A DNA stretch of 64,000 nucleotides from Comamonas sp. JUb58 (GTDB taxonomy: Bacteria > Pseudomonadota > Gammaproteobacteria > Burkholderiales > Burkholderiaceae_C), in NCBI RefSeq assembly GCF_004364775.1, contig NZ_SOAL01000007.1, forward strand, positions 186,001 through 250,000, given 5' to 3'. The notes below the pieces were generated by a model that worked only from the letters and a program-made list of their open reading frames with translations, did no database searches and was not told the origin of the DNA. Shown here piece after piece: positions 49,421 to 55,982 of the stretch; position 1 is the stretch's first letter, and every line of letters starts with the position of its first letter. Both the position numbers and the translations under genes were made by a program.

Positions 49421-49441
49421 AAAAACCGCCACTTGGGCGGT
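49421..49441 (-). terminator. Intrinsic terminator within the leftward operon
   Basis: Minus-strand stem ACCGCC/GGCGGT with a 5-base loop and a run of five T, between the Gp157 gene and the HTH gene. Confidence 0.75.
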
Positions 49442-49451
49442 CCTGAGTTGG

Positions 49452-49949
49452 TTAGCTGATCTGCAGCCGGTCACGGCGCACAAGTTCGGCGCCGGCCACC
49501 GGCTCACCTTCCTTAATCGCCTTCTTTATCTTCGTGAGACTTGGCGTTGCCGGCTTGGGATCGTTGCAAAGTGAAGCTGGGAACTCAGCGCCTGGCTGCA
49601 GAATCACGGACTCATCTCGATCCAGGTAGAGCTTTGCGCCAAAAATGCCAAACTCATGCTTGATCTCCAAGATGCCAGTGGCTTTCATGTTGTCGGCCAC
49701 ATAGCCTTTGAAGCGCTCCAGGCGCTTCTCGCGGGCTTCCAGCTTCTTGGTCATCTCTTTGAGCATGGCCTTGGCGCCTTCAAGCGTCGCTTCTTCCTCC
49801 TTGGCATAGGCCACGCAGGCCAGAGCCTTGTTCTCAAACAGCGAGCGATTGGCCGAATAGTTCTCGGTGATCTCTCCCGTTTCAGGGTCCGTTTGATTGA
49901 CGGATTCGCGGACCTGTTGCGCCAGGTCGAATAGCGTTACGGCTGTCAT
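49452..49949 (-). CDS. Siphovirus Gp157-family protein
   Basis: 165 residues with the Gp157 pattern: an N-terminal helix, a long coiled coil (ALACVAYAKEEEATLEGAKAMLKEMTKKLEAREKRLERFKGY) and the conserved C-terminal segment (ILEIKHEFGIFGAKLYLDRDESV). In Streptococcus phages Gp157 is linked to phage resistance; in other phages it accompanies recombination genes. Here it sits immediately downstream of an SSB-like gene and a RecA-core ATPase gene. GGAGTGCGCC precedes the ATG. Confidence 0.85.
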   Translation of the reverse strand: MTAVTLFDLAQQVRESVNQTDPETGEITENYSANRSLFENKALACVAYAKEEEATLEGAKAMLKEMTKKLEAREKRLERFKGYVADNMKATGILEIKHEFGIFGAKLYLDRDESVILQPGAEFPASLCNDPKPATPSLTKIKKAIKEGEPVAGAELVRRDRLQIS

Positions 49950-49961
49950 GGCGCACTCCGA

Positions 49962-50633
49962 TCAATATGGGATATCGTCGTCTGGCGAGTTGAATCCGCC
50001 ATTTGCAGGATGGCCGGCAGGCGGCTCGGAATAGTCATTGCTGGAGTGGCTGGCTTGAGCAACTGGGCGGTTCTTCAAAGGCCGGTCTGCGATGCTGGAC
50101 ATGATGGATGCCAGCTTCTTTGGCTGTGTGGCGCGGTCCATGATCTCGGCCGCAGTGAATTCAGTGGCGGCCTCAAACGGCGCCGTCAGCTCCAGTCGCC
50201 ATCCGGTTTCACCAGTCTTCCGGCCTTCGCGCATCTTTTCGTATTCGGTTTTTTGCAGCACCAAGCCGATAGGGCGGTTCACCAGTTCGGGAAATACCTC
50301 GGCCTGTTCTTTATACGACTGCTTTGTGGTGTAGTCGAATCGATCAACCTCAGCCTTCGCCACAGTGACGCCTTTGACCTTCATGCAAGCCATGATCGCA
50401 TTGATGGTCTTGAAGCCCATCAGATGTTCGCCCTGGGCGCTCATGGTCCAAATGTCGAAGCGGGTTGTCTGCTTCGAATCGGACTCAAAGGTAAAGCCTA
50501 CGCCGTGCGTTCCTTTGTTGGCGCTCACCAGCTTCTCGGCTCGGATGAACTTGCCTTTGTATTTTCCGGTTTCAGCCAGGTAGCTGCTGAAGTTCTCTGC
50601 CTCGCGGGCAGCGGTTGCGTCAATGGTGTACAT
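49962..50633 (-). CDS. Phage ssDNA-binding-like protein with SSB acidic tip
   Basis: 223 residues: a beta-rich N-terminal domain (YKGKFIRAEKLVSANKGTHGVGFTFESDSKQTTRFDIWTM), a central part with ALMMM-like helices and a low-complexity linker ending SPDDDIPY. The final DDDIPY mimics the acidic protein-interaction tip of bacterial SSB (host ssb here ends DDDIPF). Between Gp157 and the ATPase gene, this fits a phage SSB serving single-strand annealing. Function inferred. Confidence 0.65.
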   Translation of the reverse strand: MYTIDATAAREAENFSSYLAETGKYKGKFIRAEKLVSANKGTHGVGFTFESDSKQTTRFDIWTMSAQGEHLMGFKTINAIMACMKVKGVTVAKAEVDRFDYTTKQSYKEQAEVFPELVNRPIGLVLQKTEYEKMREGRKTGETGWRLELTAPFEAATEFTAAEIMDRATQPKKLASIMSSIADRPLKNRPVAQASHSSNDYSEPPAGHPANGGFNSPDDDIPY

Positions 50634-50667
50634 GGTTAATTTCCTTGCTTGGGTGCTCTTGGAGATG

Positions 50668-50691
50668 AAAAAACCGCCTTGTTAGGCGGTT
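50668..50691 (-). terminator. Intrinsic terminator overlapping the ATPase stop codon
   Basis: Minus-strand stem AACCGCC/GGCGGTT with six T. The ATPase stop codon (50682-50684) lies in the loop. Confidence 0.75.
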
Positions 50692-51332
50692 GCTGTGATA
50701 CCGTAGAACGCGCATATCTGCTTGTCCACTTCGGCGAGGTCGTTGGGGATGTGCTGATCAGCAAACATCTCCATGGGAGATTTGCAGCAGTCCTGTCCGT
50801 TGGACTGCGTGGCAAAGAGGTACTGGCCGTTGATGACCTCGGTGCGCAGAACGATGGTGAAGTAGCCTTCCGGCACGATCATGGTGTCCACCATCTTGCC
50901 TACCGTCTTCATGCGGATCTGGCCCGACTCATCGGTTTGCGTGTGCGTGAGGATGTACACGCGGCGATGGTCTGCCAGTCGGCCGGCTGTCTGGAAAACC
51001 TCCCATGCGTTCTTAGCGATGTCGGTGAACTTGTCATAGCCTCGTTCCGCGCTCCGACTGATCAGCTCGTTGATCAGAACCGCTTGGTAGTCATCGATGA
51101 CAACAACGTCCTGCGTGCTGCCCTGCAAGACCTTCAAGATGGTTTCGGGCTTGTCTGTGCGGACCACGTTGCCCTGTGGCGTGGCTTTGGTGCATGGGGT
51201 CCAGCCGCTGGCCCGGAAGGGTAGGGGCTTATTGATGCACTGAATCAGCAGGGTCGAGGCTGGATCGAGATGGCGGAGGCTGGTGGATTTGCCGCTGCCT
51301 GAGTTGCCGAGAATCATGGTTGCGATGGACAT
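50682..51332 (-). CDS. Phage RecA-core ATP-binding protein (Sak4-like candidate)
   Basis: 216-residue P-loop ATPase from the ATG at 51332 (MSIATMILGNSGSGKSTSLR). Walker A GNSGSGKST is at residues 9-17 and Walker B-like DVVVIDDYQAV near 80-90, followed by YILTHTQTDESG. The short RecA-like core and an SSB-like neighbour resemble Sak4-type single-strand annealing ATPases of temperate phages. The recombination role is inference; many such proteins are labelled only as ATP-binding. Confidence 0.75.
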   Translation of the reverse strand: MSIATMILGNSGSGKSTSLRHLDPASTLLIQCINKPLPFRASGWTPCTKATPQGNVVRTDKPETILKVLQGSTQDVVVIDDYQAVLINELISRSAERGYDKFTDIAKNAWEVFQTAGRLADHRRVYILTHTQTDESGQIRMKTVGKMVDTMIVPEGYFTIVLRTEVINGQYLFATQSNGQDCCKSPMEMFADQHIPNDLAEVDKQICAFYGITATA

Positions 51333-51374
51333 GGCTTTTCCTTGGGGATGCTTGGTTTGTTGAGGGGGCATGTT

Positions 51375-51575
51375 TTAAACAGGAGCTGGGCAGTTGCTGC
51401 CACTCGTGTATGTGATGGTTCCATGGAGGGGCGGCGGCTTCATCGGACGGAAATGCACATCCAGTCCAGCCAGGTGCTTAAGCTCCTGCGAGCTGTTGGC
51501 TATCCCTTGTCGCAGCACCAGGGCCAGGGCTTCCATGCGGCCAGGCAATTGCTTCTTGCGGGTGCTCGTTTGCAT
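51375..51575 (-). CDS. Hypothetical phage protein (66 aa)
   Basis: MQTSTRKKQLPGRMEALALV and onward; basic, with a Pro-rich end. AAGGACGCACT precedes the ATG. A terminator lies just upstream. Function unknown. Confidence 0.55.
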   Translation of the reverse strand: MQTSTRKKQLPGRMEALALVLRQGIANSSQELKHLAGLDVHFRPMKPPPLHGTITYTSGSNCPAPV

Positions 51576-51620
51576 AGTGCGTCCTTAAAAAATCGCGCCC
51601 GCACGTACAGCGGCCGCACA

Positions 51621-51645
51621 AAAAGAGAGCGCCGTTATGGCGCTC
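51621..51645 (-). terminator. Intrinsic terminator within the leftward operon
   Basis: Minus-strand stem GAGCGCC/GGCGCTC with a 5-base loop, followed by TCTTTTTG. Confidence 0.7.
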
Positions 51646-51670
51646 CAGAGGAATGCGTGATGCAGAAGGT

Positions 51671-51835
51671 TCACGGCTTGTGGTCTTTCCTGAGTTGAAT
51701 TGATTGCAGCCGACGGAATTTCTCAAAGGTCTTGCGGATGTCGGTTGCGACGGCCGGCACGTAGCGGCTCTTCTTCTGGCCTCGCTCGGGGCACAGTGCT
51801 CGGGTTGGCATGGTCAGCATGGGGGTGGTGGTCAT
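51671..51835 (-). CDS. Hypothetical phage protein (54 aa)
   Basis: MTTTPMLTMPTRALCPERGQ then a basic helix (RKTFEKFRRLQSIQLRKDHKP). The start codon at 51833-51835 overlaps the stop of the upstream 43-residue gene (ATGA). Function unknown. Confidence 0.5.
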   Translation of the reverse strand: MTTTPMLTMPTRALCPERGQKKSRYVPAVATDIRKTFEKFRRLQSIQLRKDHKP

Positions 51836-51963
51836 AGCTGCAAAACCCTCACTTTCATTGGACTGCCGTCGTCTTGGGATAGAACGAAGCTCCAGGCCTG
51901 CCAGTCGTCGGCGAACAGGCCTTCGTGCTTGGTGTCGTTGATCGAGATGGAATAGCGTTTCAT
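51832..51963 (-). CDS. Small phage protein (43 aa)
   Basis: MKRYSISINDTKHEGLFADD continues to a stop after VRVLQL. ATGA overlaps at both ends place it firmly in the operon. Beta-strand-rich; function unknown. Confidence 0.55.
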   Translation of the reverse strand: MKRYSISINDTKHEGLFADDWQAWSFVLSQDDGSPMKVRVLQL

Positions 51964-52286
51964 TTGGCCTCCCGGGATTTTTGAATGGCTGCAGCAGCGC
52001 GGACGATGGCACGGTTCGGGTCGAAGTCGGCGGCCAGAGTAACCTCGTCATCGTGGTCCCAAGTGATGCAGTCCCAGCCTCCACCCTCTACCGGCACAAG
52101 GCCCAGGCATAGCTTGACCTGCAATCTGCGGTTATCGCCGTCGTCGTTCAGCGGGTTCCAAGGCTCATAGTTGGCTAGGTGCCCTCGGAACAGCTCTATA
52201 CGCTCTGGATAATCTTGGCCACGCTCCCAGGTGATTGCAATTCCTGCCGCCTTGGCCGCTAGATCAAGAAGTTCGCGGTCGTTCAT
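51960..52286 (-). CDS. Phage protein, paralogue of the gene at 61557 (108 aa)
   Basis: Begins MNDRELLDLAAKAAGIAI, contains YEPWNPLNDDGDNRRLQVKL and ends RAIVRAAAAIQKSREAK. The same three blocks occur in the rightward-operon protein at 61557-61913 (MTDRELLEAAAKSMGF, DDYWNPLVDGNAALNLAV, RAIVRAAAAIQQAKEAQ). AAGGAGGTGTGAG ribosome-binding site. Resembles the DUF2591-type phage family; function unknown. Confidence 0.7.
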   Translation of the reverse strand: MNDRELLDLAAKAAGIAITWERGQDYPERIELFRGHLANYEPWNPLNDDGDNRRLQVKLCLGLVPVEGGGWDCITWDHDDEVTLAADFDPNRAIVRAAAAIQKSREAK

Positions 52287-52287
52287 C

Positions 52288-52572
52288 TCACACCTCCTTG
52301 TGTTTGGCGAGAGCGGCGCGCCAGTCAGCTACAGCCTTGATTGCTTCCGCTGTGGCTTCTGAGGCGTGCTGAGGATGCCCAAACAGGGCTAGAAGCCTGG
52401 ATGCCTCTCTCACCGTGTTTGCGAGCACCTTGATTGGGTCTTCTTCGCCTTCGCGCATGGAACCGATTGACTCTTCGGACCTGTAGTCGTCAGACTTGTA
52501 GGAAATAACTGCTTTTGCAGCCAGAAGTTTTGGGTCTGGCTTCTGCTGGCTCTTTGCGTATTCACTCGTCAT
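52288..52572 (-). CDS. Hypothetical phage protein (94 aa)
   Basis: MTSEYAKSQQKPDPKLLAAK start at the ATG 52572; a TTG two codons upstream is less likely. Acidic centre and a helical C-terminus (EATAEAIKAVADWRAALAKHKEV). 1 bp gap to the next gene. Function unknown. Confidence 0.55.
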   Translation of the reverse strand: MTSEYAKSQQKPDPKLLAAKAVISYKSDDYRSEESIGSMREGEEDPIKVLANTVREASRLLALFGHPQHASEATAEAIKAVADWRAALAKHKEV

Positions 52573-52762
52573 CTTCAATCCCCTCGATCTTGAATTCCCA
52601 TGCGCTCAGCTGGCCGGAAGTTGGCAGGATCAGGGCATGGAAGGCTGTAGTCGATGTGCAGGTGAGCGGCTCAAAGTCTTCGTCACCTGGGCGCTTTGCG
52701 TAGATTTGCTGGCCGTCTGCCAGGGCTCGGAGGTAGGGGGCGTTGATGTGCTCTTGGAGCAT
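52562..52762 (-). CDS. Hypothetical phage protein (66 aa)
   Basis: MLQEHINAPYLRALADGQQI and an acidic end (FKIEGIEDDE). GGAGTAATCGCC precedes the ATG. Overlaps the downstream gene by 11 bp. Function unknown. Confidence 0.55.
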   Translation of the reverse strand: MLQEHINAPYLRALADGQQIYAKRPGDEDFEPLTCTSTTAFHALILPTSGQLSAWEFKIEGIEDDE

Positions 52763-52767
52763 GGCGA

Positions 52768-53010
52768 TTACTCCTCGGCCTGGTCGCAGGCCCTTCGCAG
52801 CTCGTCGCCGCCGCCAGGGGTGAGCTGGTCGAACTTGCTAGCCTCGGCCAGGACCTTCGCGATCAGGGCATAAATCTTGCCTTGCAGGCACTCGACTTCT
52901 TCCTGCGCGCTGGGCGATGGCTGGAGGCGCCAGGGTTGACGCCGTGGCAGCCGACGGTCAAAGGCATCTTGGGCTTCTGCCAAGCGTTCCATGTTGGACA
53001 GATCGCTCAT
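52768..53010 (-). CDS. Hypothetical phage protein (80 aa)
   Basis: Helical protein (MERLAEAQDAFDRRLPRR...LQGKIYALIAKVLAEASKFDQL). GGAGGCTCT ribosome-binding site and 4 bp overlap with the upstream gene. Function unknown. Confidence 0.55.
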   Translation of the reverse strand: MSDLSNMERLAEAQDAFDRRLPRRQPWRLQPSPSAQEEVECLQGKIYALIAKVLAEASKFDQLTPGGGDELRRACDQAEE

Positions 53011-53255
53011 AGAGCCTCCTCATATGGGCGGCAGACATCCTCCAGGTGCTGGATCAGCTTCTTGGAAGTCTTGACCATCAGCATTTCGCGCTTGATGAAC
53101 TTCTGCGCACGCTTGTACACCTTGAGCCAGTCTTTGTTCTGCCGAACACCAAAGGCGCCCTGGGCAGCAAGGCCCGCTCTCATGCTGTCGCGCAGCTTGT
53201 CCCGCCACTCGACACGACTCAGTGCATCCTTGGGGGTCTTGATGTCCGTCGTCAT
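53007..53255 (-). CDS. Hypothetical phage protein (82 aa)
   Basis: Basic helical protein (VEWRDKLRDSMRAGLAAQGAFGVRQNKDWLKVYKRAQKFIKREM). GAAAGGAGATGTC ribosome-binding site, 4 bp overlap upstream. Function unknown; a nucleic-acid-binding role is possible from charge. Confidence 0.55.
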   Translation of the reverse strand: MTTDIKTPKDALSRVEWRDKLRDSMRAGLAAQGAFGVRQNKDWLKVYKRAQKFIKREMLMVKTSKKLIQHLEDVCRPYEEAL

Positions 53256-53497
53256 GACATCTCCTTTCGGGCCCAGGCGCCTGGGCGGCCAATCTGCTCC
53301 GATACCATGCGCAGGGTTTCTTCCTGCGCATACTCAACCATCCCGCAATCCATGAGGTGCTGGATGCGCTCCAGCCCCTCCATTGATCCAGGCCCCTTTA
53401 CGCAGGAGTAGCCGCGCTTCTCAAGCTCTGCTACCAGATCCTCAGAGTCAAACTCATCGAGTTCTGCGTCATCGACCCATACGCTCACATAAGGCAT
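53252..53497 (-). CDS. Hypothetical phage protein (81 aa)
   Basis: Begins MPYVSVWVDDAELDEFDSED, with a conserved-looking ELEKRGY segment; acidic. Found in this form in many phage early regions as a small protein of unknown function. A terminator sits just upstream. Confidence 0.6.
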   Translation of the reverse strand: MPYVSVWVDDAELDEFDSEDLVAELEKRGYSCVKGPGSMEGLERIQHLMDCGMVEYAQEETLRMVSEQIGRPGAWARKEMS

Positions 53498-53512
53498 GGC
53501 AACTCCAGATGT

Positions 53513-53532
53513 AAAAAACCGCCCGAAGGCGG
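53513..53532 (-). terminator. Intrinsic terminator with UUCG loop
   Basis: Minus strand: CCGCC-TTCG-GGCGG followed by six T. The stable UUCG tetraloop supports a real terminator. Confidence 0.8.
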
Positions 53533-53534
53533 CA

Positions 53535-53883
53535 AATCCAGCGTGGTAGTGCTGGAGTGTGTTTTTGAATAGATTGGCCAGGGTTGGCTACATCTATGAA
53601 TAGGTGATGGTGGCCGGTGCTGATCTCCGGCTTGTTGCCAGCTTCTCACGGGATTAACCGCTGGCTTTCAGTTCGTCTCAGCGCCTCAGCGCGTACCCGC
53701 CCAACACTTAGCGCATCAGCCTGCGCATTCACCATCGAGGGCAGAGACTGCCGCGAATTTGTCCGGCTGAACCGGAGTCCATCAGGGCCGCCGCCACTGC
53801 ACTTCTCAATCTCTGCTCTCGATGGCCCTCTTTCGAAGAGTACCCAAAGCATCAAATCATCTGAAATGATGCTCTTGGGGTGC
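53535..53883. other. Gap without a confident gene; weak minus-strand ORF
   Basis: 349 bp. A minus-strand frame from an ATG at 53852 to a stop at 53646 encodes 68 residues (MLWVLFERGPSRAEIEKCSG...), with no ribosome-binding site; a plus-strand frame overlaps it. Neither is convincing. Near the right end an imperfect hairpin (AGCATCA/TGATGCT, 53848-53872) is present. The region could hold a promoter or a small RNA. Confidence 0.3.
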
Positions 53884-54141
53884 TTATGAGGTTGCTGGTG
53901 GGAAGGGGTCACGACTGCGCCGCTCGATGGGGTCCACCGCCCCGAGGGACTTGGCAATCAGCTCAACCAAATGCCTCGTAGAAGAGTTGTCGGTGTACCC
54001 ATAACACGAACGCACGGTAGCGACTTGAGCGACCTTGTGGCCCTCGTGCTGCACCATTACGTGTCGATCTCCAAAGAAATCGCTTTCGATCCAAATCTTG
54101 GTCGGCAGGATCTTCACGACTCGGACTGTTGGGACTTCCAT
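53884..54141 (-). CDS. Hypothetical phage protein (85 aa)
   Basis: Three consecutive ATGs; the third (54141, MEVPTVRVVKILPTKIWIES) is best spaced from GGAAGG. N-terminal beta strands, C-terminal mixed. Function unknown. Confidence 0.55.
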   Translation of the reverse strand: MEVPTVRVVKILPTKIWIESDFFGDRHVMVQHEGHKVAQVATVRSCYGYTDNSSTRHLVELIAKSLGAVDPIERRSRDPFPPATS

Positions 54142-54173
54142 CATCATCCTTCCGCGCCTGAGCGCATAAATTG

Positions 54174-54193
54174 AAAACGCCCTGAGTAGGGCG
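54174..54193 (-). terminator. Intrinsic terminator within the leftward operon
   Basis: Minus-strand stem CGCCCT/AGGGCG with a 4-base loop, then TTTTCAATTT. Confidence 0.65.
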
Positions 54194-54201
54194 CTTGGGG
54201 G

Positions 54202-54405
54202 TTAGAGATAGCCCAGGACTGCACCCAAAGGCGCCAAGAACACACCGACCACCCGAGCGATGAGCAAGCCGGTGAACACATCAAAGCCGGTGTTGATGAT
54301 CTTCACGATGTTCCAAATCCAGCCCACGACGCCAGCAATGGCCAAGATGGATAGCACCAGGGTCACGGCGCCTTGAACTGAGGTAAAGCCCTTCTGAAAT
54401 TTCAT
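54202..54405 (-). CDS. Small phage membrane protein (67 aa)
   Basis: Two TM helices (GAVTLVLSILAIAGVVGWIW and TGLLIARVVGVFLAPLGAVLG). Start at 54405 (MKFQKGFTSVQ) with GGAGTGAGC upstream. In the early operon it is more likely an envelope-acting factor (for example superinfection exclusion) than a holin; this is inference. Confidence 0.6.
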   Translation of the reverse strand: MKFQKGFTSVQGAVTLVLSILAIAGVVGWIWNIVKIINTGFDVFTGLLIARVVGVFLAPLGAVLGYL

Positions 54406-54424
54406 GCTCACTCCTTGATAAAGC

Positions 54425-54450
54425 AAAAGGCGCCTCGGTTGAAGCGCCTT
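54425..54450 (-). terminator. Intrinsic terminator within the leftward operon
   Basis: Minus-strand stem AAGGCGC/GCGCCTT followed by TTGCTTT. Confidence 0.65.
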
Positions 54451-54502
54451 GTGGTTTCCCTCTGATGTCGCCCAGAGGGGAGCGCCGATCGCTCGGGCAA
54501 CA

Positions 54503-54525
54503 AAAAACCCGCACTAGGCGGGTTT
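54503..54525 (-). terminator. Terminator downstream of the toxin-antitoxin pair
   Basis: Minus-strand stem AAACCCGC/GCGGGTTT with a 5-base loop and six T in total, 17 bp beyond the antitoxin stop. Confidence 0.8.
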
Positions 54526-54542
54526 CAGTGAGTGGGAGAGGC

Positions 54543-54866
54543 TTAAGCAGCCTTCTTCATTTCTTCAATTCGTTCATCAGCTTCCCTGGCCTCTGCTTCG
54601 TGGTGCTGTATCACCTCTTTGAGTCCCAGAGGGACGAAGCGCTGCAAAATGTCGCGCATCAGTGGCTGGTAGCCAACGCCGTGATGAGCGGCGATGAGCT
54701 TGTAGGCCTCGATCAGGTCCTTTGGCAATCGAATGGAGATGGCTTGCATCCCCAGCGTGTCGTTTAACGCAGTCAGGTGCTCACTGCTTGCCACCTGTGC
54801 GAACTCGGCATCGGCGCCGAGCTTTCGGTTTTCCCAATTTGCATCAGTGTTGGCGATTTTGGTCAT
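54543..54866 (-). CDS. Ribbon-helix-helix antitoxin (BrnA/CopG-like)
   Basis: 107 residues. The segment QAISIRLPKDLIEAYKLIAAHHGVGYQPLMRDILQRFV is a ribbon-helix-helix DNA-binding domain as in BrnA/CopG antitoxins; the acidic helical C-terminus (EVIQHHEAEAREADERIEEMKK) would mask the toxin. It follows the toxin gene by 12 bp, the toxin-first order typical of brnTA. CAGGAGAGTGAA ribosome-binding site. Expected to neutralise the toxin and repress the shared promoter. Confidence 0.78.
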   Translation of the reverse strand: MTKIANTDANWENRKLGADAEFAQVASSEHLTALNDTLGMQAISIRLPKDLIEAYKLIAAHHGVGYQPLMRDILQRFVPLGLKEVIQHHEAEAREADERIEEMKKAA

Positions 54867-54878
54867 TTCACTCTCCTG

Positions 54879-55163
54879 TTAACCATGTTTTGCGTATATC
54901 GCAATTTCAGCATCATTTGGCTCAAAGCATGACTTCAGGTAGACCTTAGCCCCCTTCTGTATATACGCCACTTTGAGCAATCTATCTTGGTTTGATCTTG
55001 CCAAGAACCACAACGTTGGAGGGTCTGTTTTATGGTCCTCACGGGTGTCCATCAACAGGTTTCCCGAGAGGTTCTCGAAGCACTGCTCTACCTCTCGGCG
55101 GGTCACACCGTGCTTCTCTGCCAGCTTCTTGAGCACGGCCGCTGAGATGATCAAATTTCTCAT
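54879..55163 (-). CDS. BrnT-like toxin of a type II toxin-antitoxin system
   Basis: 94 residues from the ATG at 55163 (MRNLIISAAVLKKLAEKHGV). The pattern V-REVEQCFEN, then DTREDHKTDPPTLWFLA, LLKVAYIQ and the C-terminal CFEPNDAEIAIYAKHG, is that of a small family often misnamed ADP-ribosyl-dinitrogen-reductase hydrolase. It is paired with RHH antitoxins and related to BrnT ribonucleases. First gene of the leftward operon. Activity inferred from family. Confidence 0.75.
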   Translation of the reverse strand: MRNLIISAAVLKKLAEKHGVTRREVEQCFENLSGNLLMDTREDHKTDPPTLWFLARSNQDRLLKVAYIQKGAKVYLKSCFEPNDAEIAIYAKHG

Positions 55164-55196
55164 GAGGGATGAATTATGAACCAAAAACTAGATGTT

Positions 55197-55240
55197 TGTA
55201 TATACATGATGCTATACCCAATCTATAGCAGTGTCTATAG
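55197..55240. promoter_or_regulatory. Palindromes upstream of the toxin gene
   Basis: TGTATATACA (55197-55206) and two CTATAG sites 12 bp apart (55223-55228, 55235-55240). AT-rich palindromes directly upstream of the toxin-antitoxin pair are plausible autoregulatory operators with a local promoter. Confidence 0.4.
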
Positions 55241-55246
55241 ATCCTT

Positions 55247-55285
55247 GAACACCTAAGCGCACGCTTAGAGCGCGCTTAGGTGTTC
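55247..55285. promoter_or_regulatory. Perfect 14 bp hairpin in the pL leader
   Basis: GAACACCTAAGCGC (55247-55260) and GCGCTTAGGTGTTC (55272-55285) are perfect complements around an 11-base loop, with no T run on either side. It lies between pL and the first gene, where lambdoid phages place nut or put antitermination sites. A further stem, CTAGCT/AGCTAG (about 55417-55440), lies upstream in the same leader. Confidence 0.45.
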
Positions 55286-55486
55286 TAGCTTCATGTCCCG
55301 GCCTAAAGCTACTGCTTGCCTCCACCCCCGGCCTGGTAAGAGACGCAGACCTTGGCGGCTGCTCAGCTACGGGATTCCTTCGCTGCTCTCGTCATTGGCT
55401 TGATCGCCTGGTGCAACTAGCTGCGCTCCACTGGAGCTAGACCTTCCTCTTGCATCGAGTCGGTCGCGTTCGTTGCTGCGATGGGT

Positions 55487-55535
55487 GAATATTAGTCCGA
55501 CTGATATTCAAAGTCAACAGTGGGACTAATATTTC
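55487..55535. promoter_or_regulatory. Operators OL1 and OL2
   Basis: OL1 (55487-55509): left arm GAATATTAGTC, centre C, right arm GACTGATATTC, 10 of 11 positions symmetric. OL2 (55513-55535) is a weaker copy sharing ATATTAGTCC on the minus strand. Centres are 26 bp apart and cover the -10 and -35 of pL. The core AGTC-S-GACT is the same as at the repressor-cro operators near 58.4 kb. Confidence 0.8.
55489..55517 (-). promoter_or_regulatory. Leftward early promoter pL
   Basis: On the minus strand TTGACT (-35) and TAATAT (-10) are separated by exactly 17 bases, a near-consensus sigma70 promoter directed at the early leftward operon. Both elements are covered by operators. Confidence 0.8.
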
Positions 55536-55667
55536 GTTCAATTATTTTTTCTTATAGCGCTTCGAGACGGCAGGAGGCCGCTCTGCACAAGGTGCAAATG
55601 TGGCTTGCGCAAACGTGGATTGCGGCAGTGTCAAATTGCGGTTGCATCAGCCTATAGACTGTGTAAC

Positions 55668-55685
55668 ACTGTATGCGCATACAGT
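55668..55685. promoter_or_regulatory. LexA (SOS) box
   Basis: ACTGTATGC (55668-55676) is followed directly by its complement GCATACAGT (55677-55685), giving a perfect palindrome with the form CTGT-N8-ACAG, the LexA consensus of gamma- and beta-proteobacteria. It ends 9 bp before the ATG of the small HTH gene, so LexA binding would block that promoter. Confidence 0.75.
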
Positions 55686-55694
55686 ACTTCAATC

Positions 55695-55970
55695 ATGAGC
55701 ACAGAACAAAAAAAGCTACTTGGAAGCAGGCTCAAAGCAGCAAGGACAGAGGCCGATGTGTCTCAAGACTTTGCGGCCGAGACTCTGGGTGTGACGCGGC
55801 AGTCAGTGTCCGCGTGGGAAAGGGGTGCCAGCAGCCCTTCAGCGATTCAGCTAGGTCAGCTAGCTGCGATGTATTGCATTTGCGCCCACAAGCTCTTGTT
55901 TGGCGAGCCGTTCCAACAGGTACGGCTGAGCGGCATCTTGAGCGGAGAGCGACTCGACTCAAAAAGTTAA
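55695..55970 (+). CDS. SOS-controlled XRE-family HTH protein
   Basis: 91 residues from the ATG at 55695 (MSTEQKKLLGSRLKAARTEA). HTH_XRE domain in VSQDFAAETLGVTRQSVSAWERGASSPSAIQLGQLAAMY, about residues 17-60. No clear Shine-Dalgarno. A perfect LexA box lies directly upstream, and the next gene starts 12 bp downstream on the same strand. Read with the non-cleavable repressor at 57769, it is a candidate SOS-induced antirepressor or its regulator; that role is inference. Confidence 0.75.
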   Translation: MSTEQKKLLGSRLKAARTEADVSQDFAAETLGVTRQSVSAWERGASSPSAIQLGQLAAMYCICAHKLLFGEPFQQVRLSGILSGERLDSKS

Positions 55971-55982
55971 AAGGGGAAAAAC

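Noticed and set aside
53617-53889. Plus-strand 90-codon frame
   Set aside because: No ribosome-binding site, Ser/Pro/Leu-rich shadow-like composition, and opposite to the whole surrounding operon.
54202-54405. Phage holin
   Set aside because: Two TM helices fit a holin, but the gene is in the early leftward operon, far from any lysis cassette, and no endolysin lies nearby.
55185-55486. Lambda N-type antiterminator gene in the pL leader
   Set aside because: Only frames of about 10 codons were found; none is Arg-rich or has a ribosome-binding site.
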